Source of the DNA: an uncultured Collinsella sp.
GTDB taxonomy: Bacteria > Actinomycetota > Coriobacteriia > Coriobacteriales > Coriobacteriaceae
Direction of reading: 5' to 3'
Assembly (NCBI GenBank): GCA_900541245.1
Contig: UQIS01000024.1
Span: 1-39,765, forward strand
DNA length: 39,765 nt
Positions 8,329 to 17,294 of the stretch are shown in pieces. Position numbers and translations under genes: made by a program. Under the pieces are notes generated by a model that was given only the letters and a program-made list of their open reading frames with translations, was not told where the DNA came from and ran no database searches. The first letter of the stretch is position 1. Every line of letters starts with the position of its first letter.

Positions 8329-8353
8329 CGGCTCGGGCGACCGGGCCGTTTTT
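8329..8353 (+). terminator. Terminator-like hairpin in the htpG leader
   Basis: CGGCTCGG (8329-8336), a GCGA tetraloop and CCGGGCCG (8341-8348) form an 8-bp stem with one G-U pair, followed by five T. It sits 31 nt before the htpG ATG and downstream of a TATAAA element at 8292-8297. There is little room for a promoter after it, so it may act as an attenuator rather than a simple end to the upstream operon. Confidence 0.6.
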
Positions 8354-8383
8354 GCGGACGGGGGTAGCGCGAAAGGACTGCAC

Positions 8384-10408
8384 ATGCGTCAATTTAAGAC
8401 CGAGAGCAAAAAACTGCTCGACCTCATGATCAACTCCATCTACACCAATAAGGAAATCTTCCTGCGCGAGCTTATCTCTAACGCGAGCGACGCCGTCGAC
8501 AAGCTCAACTTTAAGAGCCTGCAGGACCCGAGCGTCAAGATCGACCAGGGCGACCTGGCCATTCGCGTCTCCTTTGATAAAGACGCCCGCACCATTACCA
8601 TCTCGGATAACGGTATTGGCATGACCGCCGAGGAGCTCGAGCGCAATCTGGGCACCATCGCCCATTCCGGCTCCGAGGAGTTTAAGACCGAAAACGCCGA
8701 GCAGCAGGGTTCGGATGTCGACATCATCGGCCAGTTTGGCGTGGGCTTCTACTCGGCTTTTATGGTCGCCAGCCATGTGAAGGTCGTCAGCCGCGCCTAT
8801 GGCGAGGACACCGCTCACGTGTGGGAGTCTGATGGTCTTGAGGGTTACACCATCGAAGACGGCGAGCGCGCCGAGCACGGTACCGATGTCATCCTGACGC
8901 TGCGCGAGAATGAGAAGCTCGATGCCGACGGCGAGGCCGAGACCTACGATCGCTTCCTGACCGAGTGGGGCCTCAAGAGCCTGATTCAGCAGTACAGCAA
9001 CTATGTGCGCTACCCGATTCAGATGATGGTGTCCAAGAGCCGCCAGAAACCCAAGCCCGAGGACGCCGGCGACGATTACAAGCCCGAGTACGAGGACTAT
9101 CAGGAGCTCGAGACCGTCAATTCCATGACGCCAATCTGGAAGAAGCGCAGCTCCGACGTTGAACAGAAGGATTACAACGAGTTCTACAAGTCCACGTTCC
9201 ACGACTTTGACGATCCGGCGCGCACCATCAGCTTCCATGCTGAGGGCACGCTCGAGTATGACGCCCTGCTGTTTGTGCCGGGCCGCGCGCCGTTCGATCT
9301 GTACAGTAAGGACTACGAGAAGGGCCTGGCGCTCTACAGCTCCAACGTTCTGATCATGGAGAAGTGCGACGACCTGCTGCCCGACTACTACAACTTTGTC
9401 CGCGGTGTCGTGGATTCCGCCGACGTGTCGCTCAACATCTCGCGCGAGACGCTGCAGCAGAACCGTCAGCTCAAGGCCATCGCCAAGCGTGTGGAAAAGA
9501 AGATCACCGCCGACCTTGAGGATATGCGCGACAACAACCGCGAGGCCTACGAGAAGTTCTTTGAGAACTTTGGCCGCGGCCTTAAGTACGGCATCTACTC
9601 GAGCTATGGCATGAAGGCCGATGAGCTCGCCGATTTGCTGCTGTTCTGGTCTGCCAAGGAGCAGAAGATGATCACCCTGGCCGAGTATGCCAAGGGCATG
9701 CCCGAGGATCAGAAGGCCATTTACTACGCCGCCGGCGACTCGCGTGAGCGCTTGGCCAAGATGCCCGTGGTAAAGGGCGTGCTCGACCGCGGCTATGACG
9801 TGCTGCTGCTGACGCAGGATGTGGATGAGTTCACGTTCCAGGCCATGCGTGAGTACGTTGCCGCCGATATGCCCAAGATCTACGAGGACGATGCTGCCCG
9901 CGAGGCTGCCGAGAAGGCCGTTGCCGACGGTGCTGAGCCCGAGGTCGAGGATCGTCACTTGGAGCTCAAGAACGTCGCGACCGGTAATCTTGACCTGGCG
10001 ACCGAGGACGAGAAGAAGGAGGCCGAGGACGCCACCAAGGAGAACGAGGACCTCTTTAGCGCCATGAAGGAGGTGCTCGGCGACAAGGTCGAGAAGGTCG
10101 CCGTCTCTGCGCGCCTGACCGATGCTCCCGCGTGCATCACCACCGAGGGCCCGCTTTCGCTCGAGATGGAGAAGGTGCTCCAGAAGGGTCCCGAGGGCGC
10201 GCCCGACGGTATGCCCAAGAGCCAGCGCGTGCTCGAGCTCAACGCCAAGCACCCGGTCTTTGCCAAGCTCGTCGCTGCCCAGAAGGCGGGCGACGCCGAC
10301 AAGATCAAGCAGTACTCCGGCCTGCTCTATGACCAGGCCCTGCTGGTCGAGGGCATTTTGCCCGAGGACCCCGTGGCCTTCGCAGCAGCTGTTTGCAACT
10401 TGATGTAG
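8384..10408 (+). CDS. htpG: Chaperone HtpG (Hsp90)
   Basis: Cytosolic Hsp90-family ATP-dependent chaperone of 674 aa, about 50 residues longer than the E. coli protein. The N-terminal GHKL ATPase domain shows LRELISNASDAVDKL, DNGIGM and GQFGVGFYSAFMVA. The middle domain includes the SLNISRETLQQNRQLK segment. The extra length includes a highly charged Glu/Lys stretch (near residues 535-560) before the dimerisation domain. GAAAGGA lies 7 nt before the ATG. No CIRCE or HAIR heat-shock operator is visible upstream; the leader instead carries a terminator-like hairpin, so heat control, if any, uses another route. Confidence 0.97.
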   Translation: MRQFKTESKKLLDLMINSIYTNKEIFLRELISNASDAVDKLNFKSLQDPSVKIDQGDLAIRVSFDKDARTITISDNGIGMTAEELERNLGTIAHSGSEEFKTENAEQQGSDVDIIGQFGVGFYSAFMVASHVKVVSRAYGEDTAHVWESDGLEGYTIEDGERAEHGTDVILTLRENEKLDADGEAETYDRFLTEWGLKSLIQQYSNYVRYPIQMMVSKSRQKPKPEDAGDDYKPEYEDYQELETVNSMTPIWKKRSSDVEQKDYNEFYKSTFHDFDDPARTISFHAEGTLEYDALLFVPGRAPFDLYSKDYEKGLALYSSNVLIMEKCDDLLPDYYNFVRGVVDSADVSLNISRETLQQNRQLKAIAKRVEKKITADLEDMRDNNREAYEKFFENFGRGLKYGIYSSYGMKADELADLLLFWSAKEQKMITLAEYAKGMPEDQKAIYYAAGDSRERLAKMPVVKGVLDRGYDVLLLTQDVDEFTFQAMREYVAADMPKIYEDDAAREAAEKAVADGAEPEVEDRHLELKNVATGNLDLATEDEKKEAEDATKENEDLFSAMKEVLGDKVEKVAVSARLTDAPACITTEGPLSLEMEKVLQKGPEGAPDGMPKSQRVLELNAKHPVFAKLVAAQKAGDADKIKQYSGLLYDQALLVEGILPEDPVAFAAAVCNLM

Positions 10409-10415
10409 TTAGGTA

Positions 10416-10561
10416 GTTACGCGGTTCTACGAACCGCGTAACGGCTCGACGCTGCAAACGCCCCTAAGCGGCAATCTGACGTTCAATCGTCGGTCGCGTA
10501 CCGAAGTACGCTTCCCTCCTCTTTCACGTCACCTTGCTCGCTTAGGGGCGTTTTCGCTGAC
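10416..10561 (+). repeat. Structured intergenic repeat, family A, copy 1
   Basis: The element opens with a perfect hairpin: GTTACGCGGTTC (10416-10427), a 3-nt loop and GAACCGCGTAAC (10431-10442). A long second hairpin follows: AAACGCCCCTAAGCG (10456-10470) pairs perfectly with 10539-10553, and the inner arms GCAATCTGACGTTCAA and TTTCACGTCACCTTGC continue the stem imperfectly. The variable centre holds its own small hairpin, GCGTACcgaaGTACGC. A second copy with the same fixed parts and a different centre lies at 15861-16008. The rest of the 366-bp gap between htpG and 10775 holds no gene I can support. Confidence 0.8.
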
Positions 10562-10774
10562 TTATGCTCAACCTGCGACGCTTTCGTGGTCCTAAGTAGT
10601 CATTGGGGACGTTCTTAAATGAATAGTTGGGTTGCTAATTTGTGCGGGTTGTGGTTTTGTGACCTGCTGAAATTTAGGATACTGTACATCTGTACGTTAA
10701 CTCATCTTCGTAGTATATTGCTACCCGCAAAACTCAACACCATTGTGCTTTGAGACGTTAAAGCGCCTACTACA

Positions 10775-13591
10775 ATGGTTGTCGATAGTACGATTCGATT
10801 TAACGACAGGATGGATGGTCCAAGCGTGAGTCTCGGCAGCAAACTATCCAATGCAAAGGTGTCCTTTGCGATATTTAAGCGCGACATTAAGCGACTGCTT
10901 GTGAACCCCGTCGCCCTGGTGGTTACCCTAGGCGTGTGCGTTATTCCCTCGCTGTATGCCTGGTATAACATCGTGGCAAACTGGGATCCGTATGGAAACA
11001 CCCAAGGCATCAAGATTGCTATCGCCAACAACGATCGAGGCACCCAAAACGACTTGGTGGGTGAGCTCAACGCTGGCGACAAAGTGGTCGACCAGCTCAA
11101 GGAGAATCATCAGTTGGGCTGGACGTTCGTCGACTCGACGGCCGATGCCAAGGAGGGCGTCGAGAGCGGCGAGTACTATGCCGCTATCGTGATTCCCAAG
11201 AACTTCTCGGATAACCTGGTTTCGATGCTCGACGGCAACTACCATCAGCCCAAGCTCACGTACTACGTCAATGAGAAGAAGAGCGCCATTGCGCCCAAGG
11301 TTACCGATACCGGTGCAAACACCATCGAGGAGCAGATCAACTCGGAATTTGTCTCTACGGTAGGCAAGACTGTTGCCGGTATCGCCAAGGATGCTGGTGT
11401 CGATTTAAAGGACAAGGCAACCCAGACTCAGGACTCGCTGGCAAGTTCGGTGTCCGAGGCGTCCGACACCTTGGGCGAGGTGCGCGATTCGATTGGCGAT
11501 ATGAATGCCGCCATCGATAAGACGAGTGGCGCTATCGCCTCGGCTGATGCGGCACTTGCCGGCTTGCAAGGCCAGGCACCGTCGCTGACGCAGGCGATCT
11601 CCCAGGGCAACGACCTGCTGAGCGAAGCTCGCACCACGGCGGGCAACTCCATCACCTCGCTCTCCAAGGCGCTCTCGGAAGGCAGCCTTGCGCTCACCAA
11701 GACGTCGGCCTCTGCGAACGCTGCCATCGGCAAGCTGACGGGCGCGGTCACATCTACGACCACCCGTATCGACAACTCGCTCGAGTCTCTTCAAGCGACG
11801 ATCGACCACAATAAGGCCGTTATCGGGCACTTGGAGATTCTCGCCAATGACACGTCGACAGGTTCCGAGGAAATTGACGCGCGCATTGTATCGACCATCG
11901 ATTTGCTTCGAGAGCAGAATGAAAAGCTTCAGAGCATCAAGGACGGTCTGTCCGCGCAGTCGAGCGCCATGGCGAATGACGCAGCGGCTGTTTCGGGTGC
12001 CAGTGACGCTATCAATAACGCAATTCATACCGGTGCGACCAACCTTGGCCAAGCCCAGACGGACTTGGGCCAAAACGCGCTGCCGAAGGCCTCGAGCGCG
12101 CTCGACTCTTTTGCTGCCGTTTCGGGCGACCTGACCGGTATCGTCTCGGGTATGACACCTACACTTGCAAATGCGCGCGGCACGTTGGCGCAGCTTAGCG
12201 CTACGCTCGGCCAGGCCAAGACCACGCTGTCCCAGACCGATTCCTCGCTTGCCAAGGTCCAGGACAAGCTTGCAACCGCCGCCAATGACATCGCGGCGCT
12301 GCAGACCTCCGAGTCCATGGGCGAGCTGGCCGATCTGATGGGCGTCGATGTCAATGACGTGGCAGATTTCATGGCGTCTCCGGTTGAGTTGACGTCCAAG
12401 TCAATCTATCCGGTCAAGAGCTTTGGCTCGGGCATCGCTCCCTTCTACACCAATCTGGCGCTTTGGGTGGGCGGCTATGTGCTCATCGCCATTTACAAGC
12501 TCGAGGTCGACCGTGAAGGTGTTGGCAGCTTTACGGCGCGCCAAGGCTACTTTGGCCGCTGGTTGCTCATGGTGATCCTGGGCGCGTTGCAGGCCATCAT
12601 CGTTACGGTAGGCGATCTGGTGATTGGCGTGCAGTGCGTCAGCCCGCTGCTGTTCGTGCTGGGCGGCATCGCCATTTCGTTCACCTACGTCAATATCATC
12701 TATGCGCTGTCCACCACGTTTAAGCATATCGGCAAGGCTATCGGCGTCATTCTCGTCATCGTGCAGATCCCGGGTTCGTCGGGCATGTACCCCATCGAGA
12801 TGATGCCCGGCTTCTTCCAGTGGCTGCACCCGCTGCTGCCCTTTACCTACGGCATCAATCTGCTGCGCGAGACGGTCGGCGGCATGTATTCGTTCAACTA
12901 CCTGTTTAACCTGTGCATTCTGGGCGTGTTCTTGATCGTGGCGCTCTTTATCGGCCTGCAGCTGCGTCCGCTGCTGCTCAACCTTAACCTGCTCTTTGAT
13001 AAACAGCTCTCCACGACCGGTATGATGATTTGCGAGTCCAACGACCTGCCGCGCCAGCGCTACTCGCTGCGCACGGCCATGCGTGTCATGCTCGATTCCG
13101 ATTCGTACCGTCGCGAACTGCTCGATCATGCGGTCGCCTTTGAACATCGCTACCCGTACTACATCAAGGGCGGTTTTGCCGCCGTGGTGGGCGTTCAGGT
13201 CCTGCTCTTTGTCCTGTCGACGGTTCTCGATATCGACAATAACGGCAAGATCATCCTGCTTGTCATTTGGATCATCTCGGTTATTGCCATCTGCGGCTGG
13301 CTTATCAATATCGAATATATCCGCGCGAGCCTCAATACCCAGATGCGCATCTCGGCGCTTTCGGATGAGGACCTGCGTCGCGAGATGCGCGAACACACGG
13401 CCGCCATTCCTGCCGCCCGCCACATGTTTGGCCTCAACGCCAGCGAGCGTGGTGCCAAGGGCGGCGATCAGTCCACGGGCCGCTTGCCGCATATCGGCTC
13501 GCGCCATAAATCTCAGGGCAGCGACAGCACAGCCACAAATGATGGAGATACCACCGCGCTTGGCAAGCACTCCAAAGGAGGTGAGGCATAA
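10775..13591 (+). CDS. YhgE/Pip-family membrane protein (first of pair)
   Basis: Large membrane protein of up to 938 aa with the YhgE/Pip architecture. TM1 near residues 45-65 is followed by the family signature WYNIVANWDPYGNT. A long extracytoplasmic, coiled-coil-rich region (about 170-540) is rich in Ala, Ser, Thr and Gln. A C-terminal cluster of five or so TM helices resembles ABC-2 permeases (GIAPFYTNLALWVGG through LQLRPLLLNLN). Unlike the second protein it has an extra tail with two more TM segments (about 815-865) and a Ser/Gly-rich end. Relatives include phage-infection protein Pip and EsaA-like secretion accessories, but the substrate is unknown. The start is uncertain: ATG 10775 has no clear Shine-Dalgarno, while GTG 10826 follows GGATGG by 7 nt. 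Confidence 0.85.
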   Translation: MVVDSTIRFNDRMDGPSVSLGSKLSNAKVSFAIFKRDIKRLLVNPVALVVTLGVCVIPSLYAWYNIVANWDPYGNTQGIKIAIANNDRGTQNDLVGELNAGDKVVDQLKENHQLGWTFVDSTADAKEGVESGEYYAAIVIPKNFSDNLVSMLDGNYHQPKLTYYVNEKKSAIAPKVTDTGANTIEEQINSEFVSTVGKTVAGIAKDAGVDLKDKATQTQDSLASSVSEASDTLGEVRDSIGDMNAAIDKTSGAIASADAALAGLQGQAPSLTQAISQGNDLLSEARTTAGNSITSLSKALSEGSLALTKTSASANAAIGKLTGAVTSTTTRIDNSLESLQATIDHNKAVIGHLEILANDTSTGSEEIDARIVSTIDLLREQNEKLQSIKDGLSAQSSAMANDAAAVSGASDAINNAIHTGATNLGQAQTDLGQNALPKASSALDSFAAVSGDLTGIVSGMTPTLANARGTLAQLSATLGQAKTTLSQTDSSLAKVQDKLATAANDIAALQTSESMGELADLMGVDVNDVADFMASPVELTSKSIYPVKSFGSGIAPFYTNLALWVGGYVLIAIYKLEVDREGVGSFTARQGYFGRWLLMVILGALQAIIVTVGDLVIGVQCVSPLLFVLGGIAISFTYVNIIYALSTTFKHIGKAIGVILVIVQIPGSSGMYPIEMMPGFFQWLHPLLPFTYGINLLRETVGGMYSFNYLFNLCILGVFLIVALFIGLQLRPLLLNLNLLFDKQLSTTGMMICESNDLPRQRYSLRTAMRVMLDSDSYRRELLDHAVAFEHRYPYYIKGGFAAVVGVQVLLFVLSTVLDIDNNGKIILLVIWIISVIAICGWLINIEYIRASLNTQMRISALSDEDLRREMREHTAAIPAARHMFGLNASERGAKGGDQSTGRLPHIGSRHKSQGSDSTATNDGDTTALGKHSKGGEA

Positions 13592-15781
13592 ATGAAGAAC
13601 ATCCTGCATCTGTTTAAGCGCGATGTCCAAAACGTGTCTCGCTCCGTGATCGGCTTGGTTGTCGTGATGGGCCTCATTATCGTACCGTGTCTGTACGCGT
13701 GGTTTAACATCGCCGGCAGCTGGGATCCGTACGGCAACACCGGCAATCTTAAGATCGCCGTGGTCAACACCGATGAGGGTTACGAGAGCGATTTGATCCC
13801 CGTCGAGGTTAACGTGGGCGAAAACGTGACCGCCACCCTACGCGGCAACGAGAGCTTGGATTGGGTTGTGCTCAACAATCGCGAAAAGGCTATCGAGGGC
13901 GTTAAGTCGGGCACGTACTATGCTGCCGTCGTTATCCCCAAAACGTTTAGCGCTGACATGATGACGCTTTTCTCGACCGACGTGAAACACGCCGATATCG
14001 AGTTTTACGAGAACCAGAAGGCCAACGCCATCGCGCAGATCGTGACCGAGAAGGGTTCGAGCGCCGTTCAAAGCCAGGTTAACGAAACTTTTACCGAGAC
14101 CATTACGAGCATCGGTCTTAAGACGGTGTCCAGCCTGCTCGATTACATGAGCACCGACCAGGTCAGCAACTTTATCGCCAACCTGTCCTCGACGCTCGGC
14201 GATTCGGTCCAGGACCTGCAGGACGTTCAGGCCAGCGCAACGTCGCTTGCGGGCATTTTGAGCTCCACGTCCGATTCGCTGACGTCGGCGAGCGGTATGC
14301 TCAAGCGGACCGGTGCCGTCGATGAGTCGACAAAGCAGCTCATGGAACATGCCAAAAGCGGCATCGATGATTCCAAAGAAGCGCTTAAGGCGGCAAACGA
14401 TGCCATCGATGCCGCAATCGATGGAAGTGCGGGTTCGTTCGACAATGTGTCTGCCGAGCTCGCGAAGGCGTTCGACACCGCAAACCAGCATGTCGACCTC
14501 ACGGTGTCCCAACTCAACGATGCCGCTGCGGCCCTCAATGCGCGCGCCAAGGATATCGATGCGATGGCCGATCAGCTCCGCAGCCTTGCCGACCAGGTGA
14601 GCGATGAGAATTTGAAGGACGGCCTCAAGTCCGCCGCGACGTCGCTGGGCAGAATCGCCGTTGAGTACCGCAACAATGCCAAGGATCTGGCGGCCACCGC
14701 GAAGTCTCTCTCCGATAGCATGGCCGAGGTCAACAACTCGCGTGCCGAGGTCGATCAGGCAATCGCGGATGCCAAGGCCGGTATCTCGGGCGCCAAGATT
14801 GACTACGACTCTACGTTCTCGGTTAAGGCCAAGGAGTTCAAGAAGACTATTTCGGGCGTTTTGGATTCGCTCAACGGTATCTCGGGCGACCTGGATAGTG
14901 CTGTTGCCGGCCTGACCGACGCATCCGGTTCGCTGGCAAAGGGCCTCTCCAAGGCTGCAAAGCTGGTCAACAAGGCTTCCGATCAGCTGGGTGAGGCGTC
15001 GGACAAGATCAGCGCGTTTAAGGACGAGCTCGACGGCGCCTTGATGTCGGATGACCTCGCTACGATCAAGACGATGATCGGCAATGATCCCGAGGGTCTG
15101 GCCGTGTCGCTTTCCGGCCCTGTCGCACTCGACCGCAAGCCGGTCTATCCAATCCGCAACTACGGTTCGGCCATGGCGCCGTTCTACACGATTCTGTCGC
15201 TCTGGGTCGGCTCGATCGTACTAGCGGCCATGATGAAGGTCTCGGTTGACGATGAGCTTATCAACGAGCTCATCCCCGTACGCCTGCACGAGATCTATCT
15301 GGGTCGTTACCTGTTCTTTGGCGGTCTGGCCCTGCTACAGGCGACGCTCGTGTGCGCGGGCGACATCCTGTTCTTTGGCATTCAGTGCGACAACCCGCTG
15401 CAGTTTGTGCTAGCGGGCTGGGTCGCGAGTCTCGTGTTCTCCAATATCGTCTACACGCTTACGGTTTCGTTTGGCGATATCGGCAAGGCGCTCGCAGTCG
15501 TGCTGTTGGTCATGCAGGTCGGCGGTTCGGGCGGCACGTTCCCCATCGAGATGACCGGCCCCGTGTTCCAGGCGATCTATCCGTTCCTGCCGTTTACTCA
15601 CGGCATCAACGCCATGCATGCTGCCATGGCTGGCGCCTACCATATGGAGTACTGGGTTGAGCTGGGCATTCTGGCGAGCTATCTGATTCCGTCGCTGGCC
15701 TTGGGCGTCGTCTTCCGCCGTCCGGTCATCAAAGCCAACGACTGGATTATCGAAAAGCTGGAGTCGACAAAGCTTATTTAG
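13592..15781 (+). CDS. YhgE/Pip-family membrane protein (second of pair)
   Basis: Second YhgE/Pip protein, 729 aa, starting at the very next base after the first gene's TAA, with a near-ideal AAGGAGGTG ribosome binding site inside the first gene's end. It has TM1 at about residues 18-38, the signature WFNIAGSWDPYGNT, a long helical extracytoplasmic region (about 150-490) and five or six C-terminal TM helices starting at YGSAMAPFYTILSLWVGS. It lacks the extra C-terminal tail of its partner. The tight coupling suggests that the two proteins form a heteromeric complex in roughly equal amounts, possibly an ABC-2-like exporter or cell-envelope machine. No ATPase gene is adjacent. Confidence 0.87.
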   Translation: MKNILHLFKRDVQNVSRSVIGLVVVMGLIIVPCLYAWFNIAGSWDPYGNTGNLKIAVVNTDEGYESDLIPVEVNVGENVTATLRGNESLDWVVLNNREKAIEGVKSGTYYAAVVIPKTFSADMMTLFSTDVKHADIEFYENQKANAIAQIVTEKGSSAVQSQVNETFTETITSIGLKTVSSLLDYMSTDQVSNFIANLSSTLGDSVQDLQDVQASATSLAGILSSTSDSLTSASGMLKRTGAVDESTKQLMEHAKSGIDDSKEALKAANDAIDAAIDGSAGSFDNVSAELAKAFDTANQHVDLTVSQLNDAAAALNARAKDIDAMADQLRSLADQVSDENLKDGLKSAATSLGRIAVEYRNNAKDLAATAKSLSDSMAEVNNSRAEVDQAIADAKAGISGAKIDYDSTFSVKAKEFKKTISGVLDSLNGISGDLDSAVAGLTDASGSLAKGLSKAAKLVNKASDQLGEASDKISAFKDELDGALMSDDLATIKTMIGNDPEGLAVSLSGPVALDRKPVYPIRNYGSAMAPFYTILSLWVGSIVLAAMMKVSVDDELINELIPVRLHEIYLGRYLFFGGLALLQATLVCAGDILFFGIQCDNPLQFVLAGWVASLVFSNIVYTLTVSFGDIGKALAVVLLVMQVGGSGGTFPIEMTGPVFQAIYPFLPFTHGINAMHAAMAGAYHMEYWVELGILASYLIPSLALGVVFRRPVIKANDWIIEKLESTKLI

Positions 15782-15860
15782 TGCGGCAACTTTAACGCTG
15801 ATGTAGCACTAATGCCAGCGAGCGAGCCGCATTTGCGCCAAGGTGACGTGAAATTATTAA

Positions 15861-16008
15861 GTTACGCGGTTTTACCAAACCGCGTAACGGCTCGACGCTG
15901 CAAACGACCCTAAGCGGCAATCTGACGTTCAATTTCAAGGGCGCGACCAGAAGGTCAGCGCCCTTTCATTTCACGTCACCTTGCTCGCTTAGGGCCGTTT
16001 TCGCTGAC
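15861..16008 (+). repeat. Structured intergenic repeat, family A, copy 2
   Basis: Same order of parts as 10416-10561. First hairpin: GTTACGCGGTTT (15861-15872), loop, AAACCGCGTAAC (15877-15888). Then the shared GGCTCGACGCTGCAAACG block, the long stem (ACCCTAAGCG with CGCTTAGGGC, one A-C mismatch relative to copy 1) and a different central hairpin, GGGCGCGACCagaaGGTC with AGCGCCC. The last stem pair of hairpin 1 is C-G in copy 1 and T-A here. A 16-bp arm (15839-15854) just outside is complementary to 15968-15983 inside the element. The rest of the 413-bp gap holds only a terminator. Confidence 0.8.
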
Positions 16009-16088
16009 ATTGACGAAACATCGAGGTTTACTCTGTCGACGCTTTAGTGGGCTGGATTGCGGTGCAACGCTGGTTGTTGCTACAGTAG

Positions 16089-16127
16089 CGGGGCGTGCCG
16101 GGGGTCCGGTGCGCCCCGTTTTTATTT
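16089..16127 (+). terminator. Intrinsic terminator upstream of the DMT gene
   Basis: CGGGGCG (16089-16095) pairs with CGCCCCG (16112-16118), and an inner CCGG pairs with CCGG, followed by a T-rich run to 16127. It most likely ends transcription from the YhgE pair. A TTGCGG-18-TACAGT promoter-like pair lies just upstream (16056-16085), so a short attenuated leader for the next gene is also possible. Confidence 0.55.
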
Positions 16128-16194
16128 GACCATGAGGCGGCACGCAGCCATACGCGTGCGGACACCACGCCCAGATTGAGTGTGAGGATGTTCC

Positions 16195-17178
16195 ATGGCC
16201 CAATACGCTGCCAACGAAATCGAAAACATGCCCGATAGCCCTGTGGCCCGTGAGGATTTGGGCGCGGGCGGTATTCCCAGGGGCGCCGGCGCACGCTCCC
16301 CGCTGTTCTGGAAAGTTTTGCTACTTTCGGTGGCGGTCATCTGGGGCTACTCCTTTACCACTATGAAGGACGCACTCGGCACCATTCCGGTGTTCGAGCT
16401 GCTCTATGTACGCTTTCTGCCTGCAGCGTTGGTCATGTTTGCCGTCTTCCACAAGCGCATCACTGCACATTTCAACGCTCGCAATCTGATCGTTGGCCTG
16501 AGTATGGGCGTGCTCATGTGGGCGGCCTATGCGTTGCAGACGGTCGGTCTGGCATATACTACGGCGGGCAAGAATGCTTTTTTGACGGGCACGTATTGCA
16601 TCCTCGTGCCGTTCGCGAGCTATTTTCTGAGCGGAGAAAAACTCACCCGCTATAACCTGGGCGCGGCACTGCTGTGCTTGGCGGGCATTGGCTTGGTGGC
16701 GCTCGATAGCGTCGAGTTCAACATCGGTGACGTCATTACGCTGGCAGGCGCGGTCTTCTTCGCCATCCAGATGGCGGTGACCGCCAAGTACGGTCGCAAA
16801 ATGGACATCAACGTTATCACGTTTTGGATGTTTGTGGGCAACGGCGTGCTGAGCCTGGTTTCGTCGCTGTTATTCGAGACCCAGGCGCCTCTGTCCGTGT
16901 GGACGCCGAACTTTATCGGTGTGATGGCGTTTCTCTCGGTGGGCTGCACATGCGTGGCTCTGCTCATCCAAAACGTCGGCCTGGCGCATGTCCCGGCTTC
17001 GACGGGCTCACTGCTCCTTTCGATGGAGTCGCCTTCGGGCGTGTTGTTTTCGGTGCTGCTGATGGGGGAGGCGCTCACCTCGCGCCTGCTCGCCGGCTTC
17101 GTGCTTATCTTCCTGTCGATTATCTTGAGTGAGACTCACTTCGATTTTTTGCGCAAAAAGCCGCGCCCGCAATTGTAA
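16195..17178 (+). CDS. DMT-superfamily transporter (EamA family)
   Basis: Inner-membrane transporter of 327 aa with ten predicted TM helices in two EamA repeats (about residues 40-172 and 185-320). An N-terminal hydrophilic stretch of about 38 residues precedes TM1 (LFWKVLLLSVAVIWGYSFTTMK). The second half contains the typical end LLLSMESPSGVLFSVLLMGEALTSRLLAGFVLIF. A GAGGA motif lies 7 nt before the ATG. EamA proteins usually export amino acids or other small metabolites; the substrate cannot be told here. The gene stands alone between two terminators. Confidence 0.85.
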   Translation: MAQYAANEIENMPDSPVAREDLGAGGIPRGAGARSPLFWKVLLLSVAVIWGYSFTTMKDALGTIPVFELLYVRFLPAALVMFAVFHKRITAHFNARNLIVGLSMGVLMWAAYALQTVGLAYTTAGKNAFLTGTYCILVPFASYFLSGEKLTRYNLGAALLCLAGIGLVALDSVEFNIGDVITLAGAVFFAIQMAVTAKYGRKMDINVITFWMFVGNGVLSLVSSLLFETQAPLSVWTPNFIGVMAFLSVGCTCVALLIQNVGLAHVPASTGSLLLSMESPSGVLFSVLLMGEALTSRLLAGFVLIFLSIILSETHFDFLRKKPRPQL

Positions 17179-17190
17179 ACAACTTGTTGC

Positions 17191-17216
17191 GCCGCCCTCC
17201 CGGGGCGGCATTTTTT
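17191..17216 (+). terminator. Intrinsic terminator after the DMT gene
   Basis: GCCGCCC (17191-17197), a 5-nt loop and GGGCGGC (17203-17209) are followed by A and six T. This is a classic strong terminator 13 nt after the stop codon. Confidence 0.85.
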
Positions 17217-17294
17217 ATGCGTCGCCCTTAAAGTTGTACCTTGCACTTTATGCTATCAAAGTGCTTGCTGCAAAAACGTTACTGGAGGGCATCT

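Noticed and set aside
8182..8383. CIRCE or HAIR heat-shock operator before htpG
   Set aside because: Neither TTAGCACTC/GAGTGCTAA nor CTTGAGT/ACTCAAG pairs occur in this gap.
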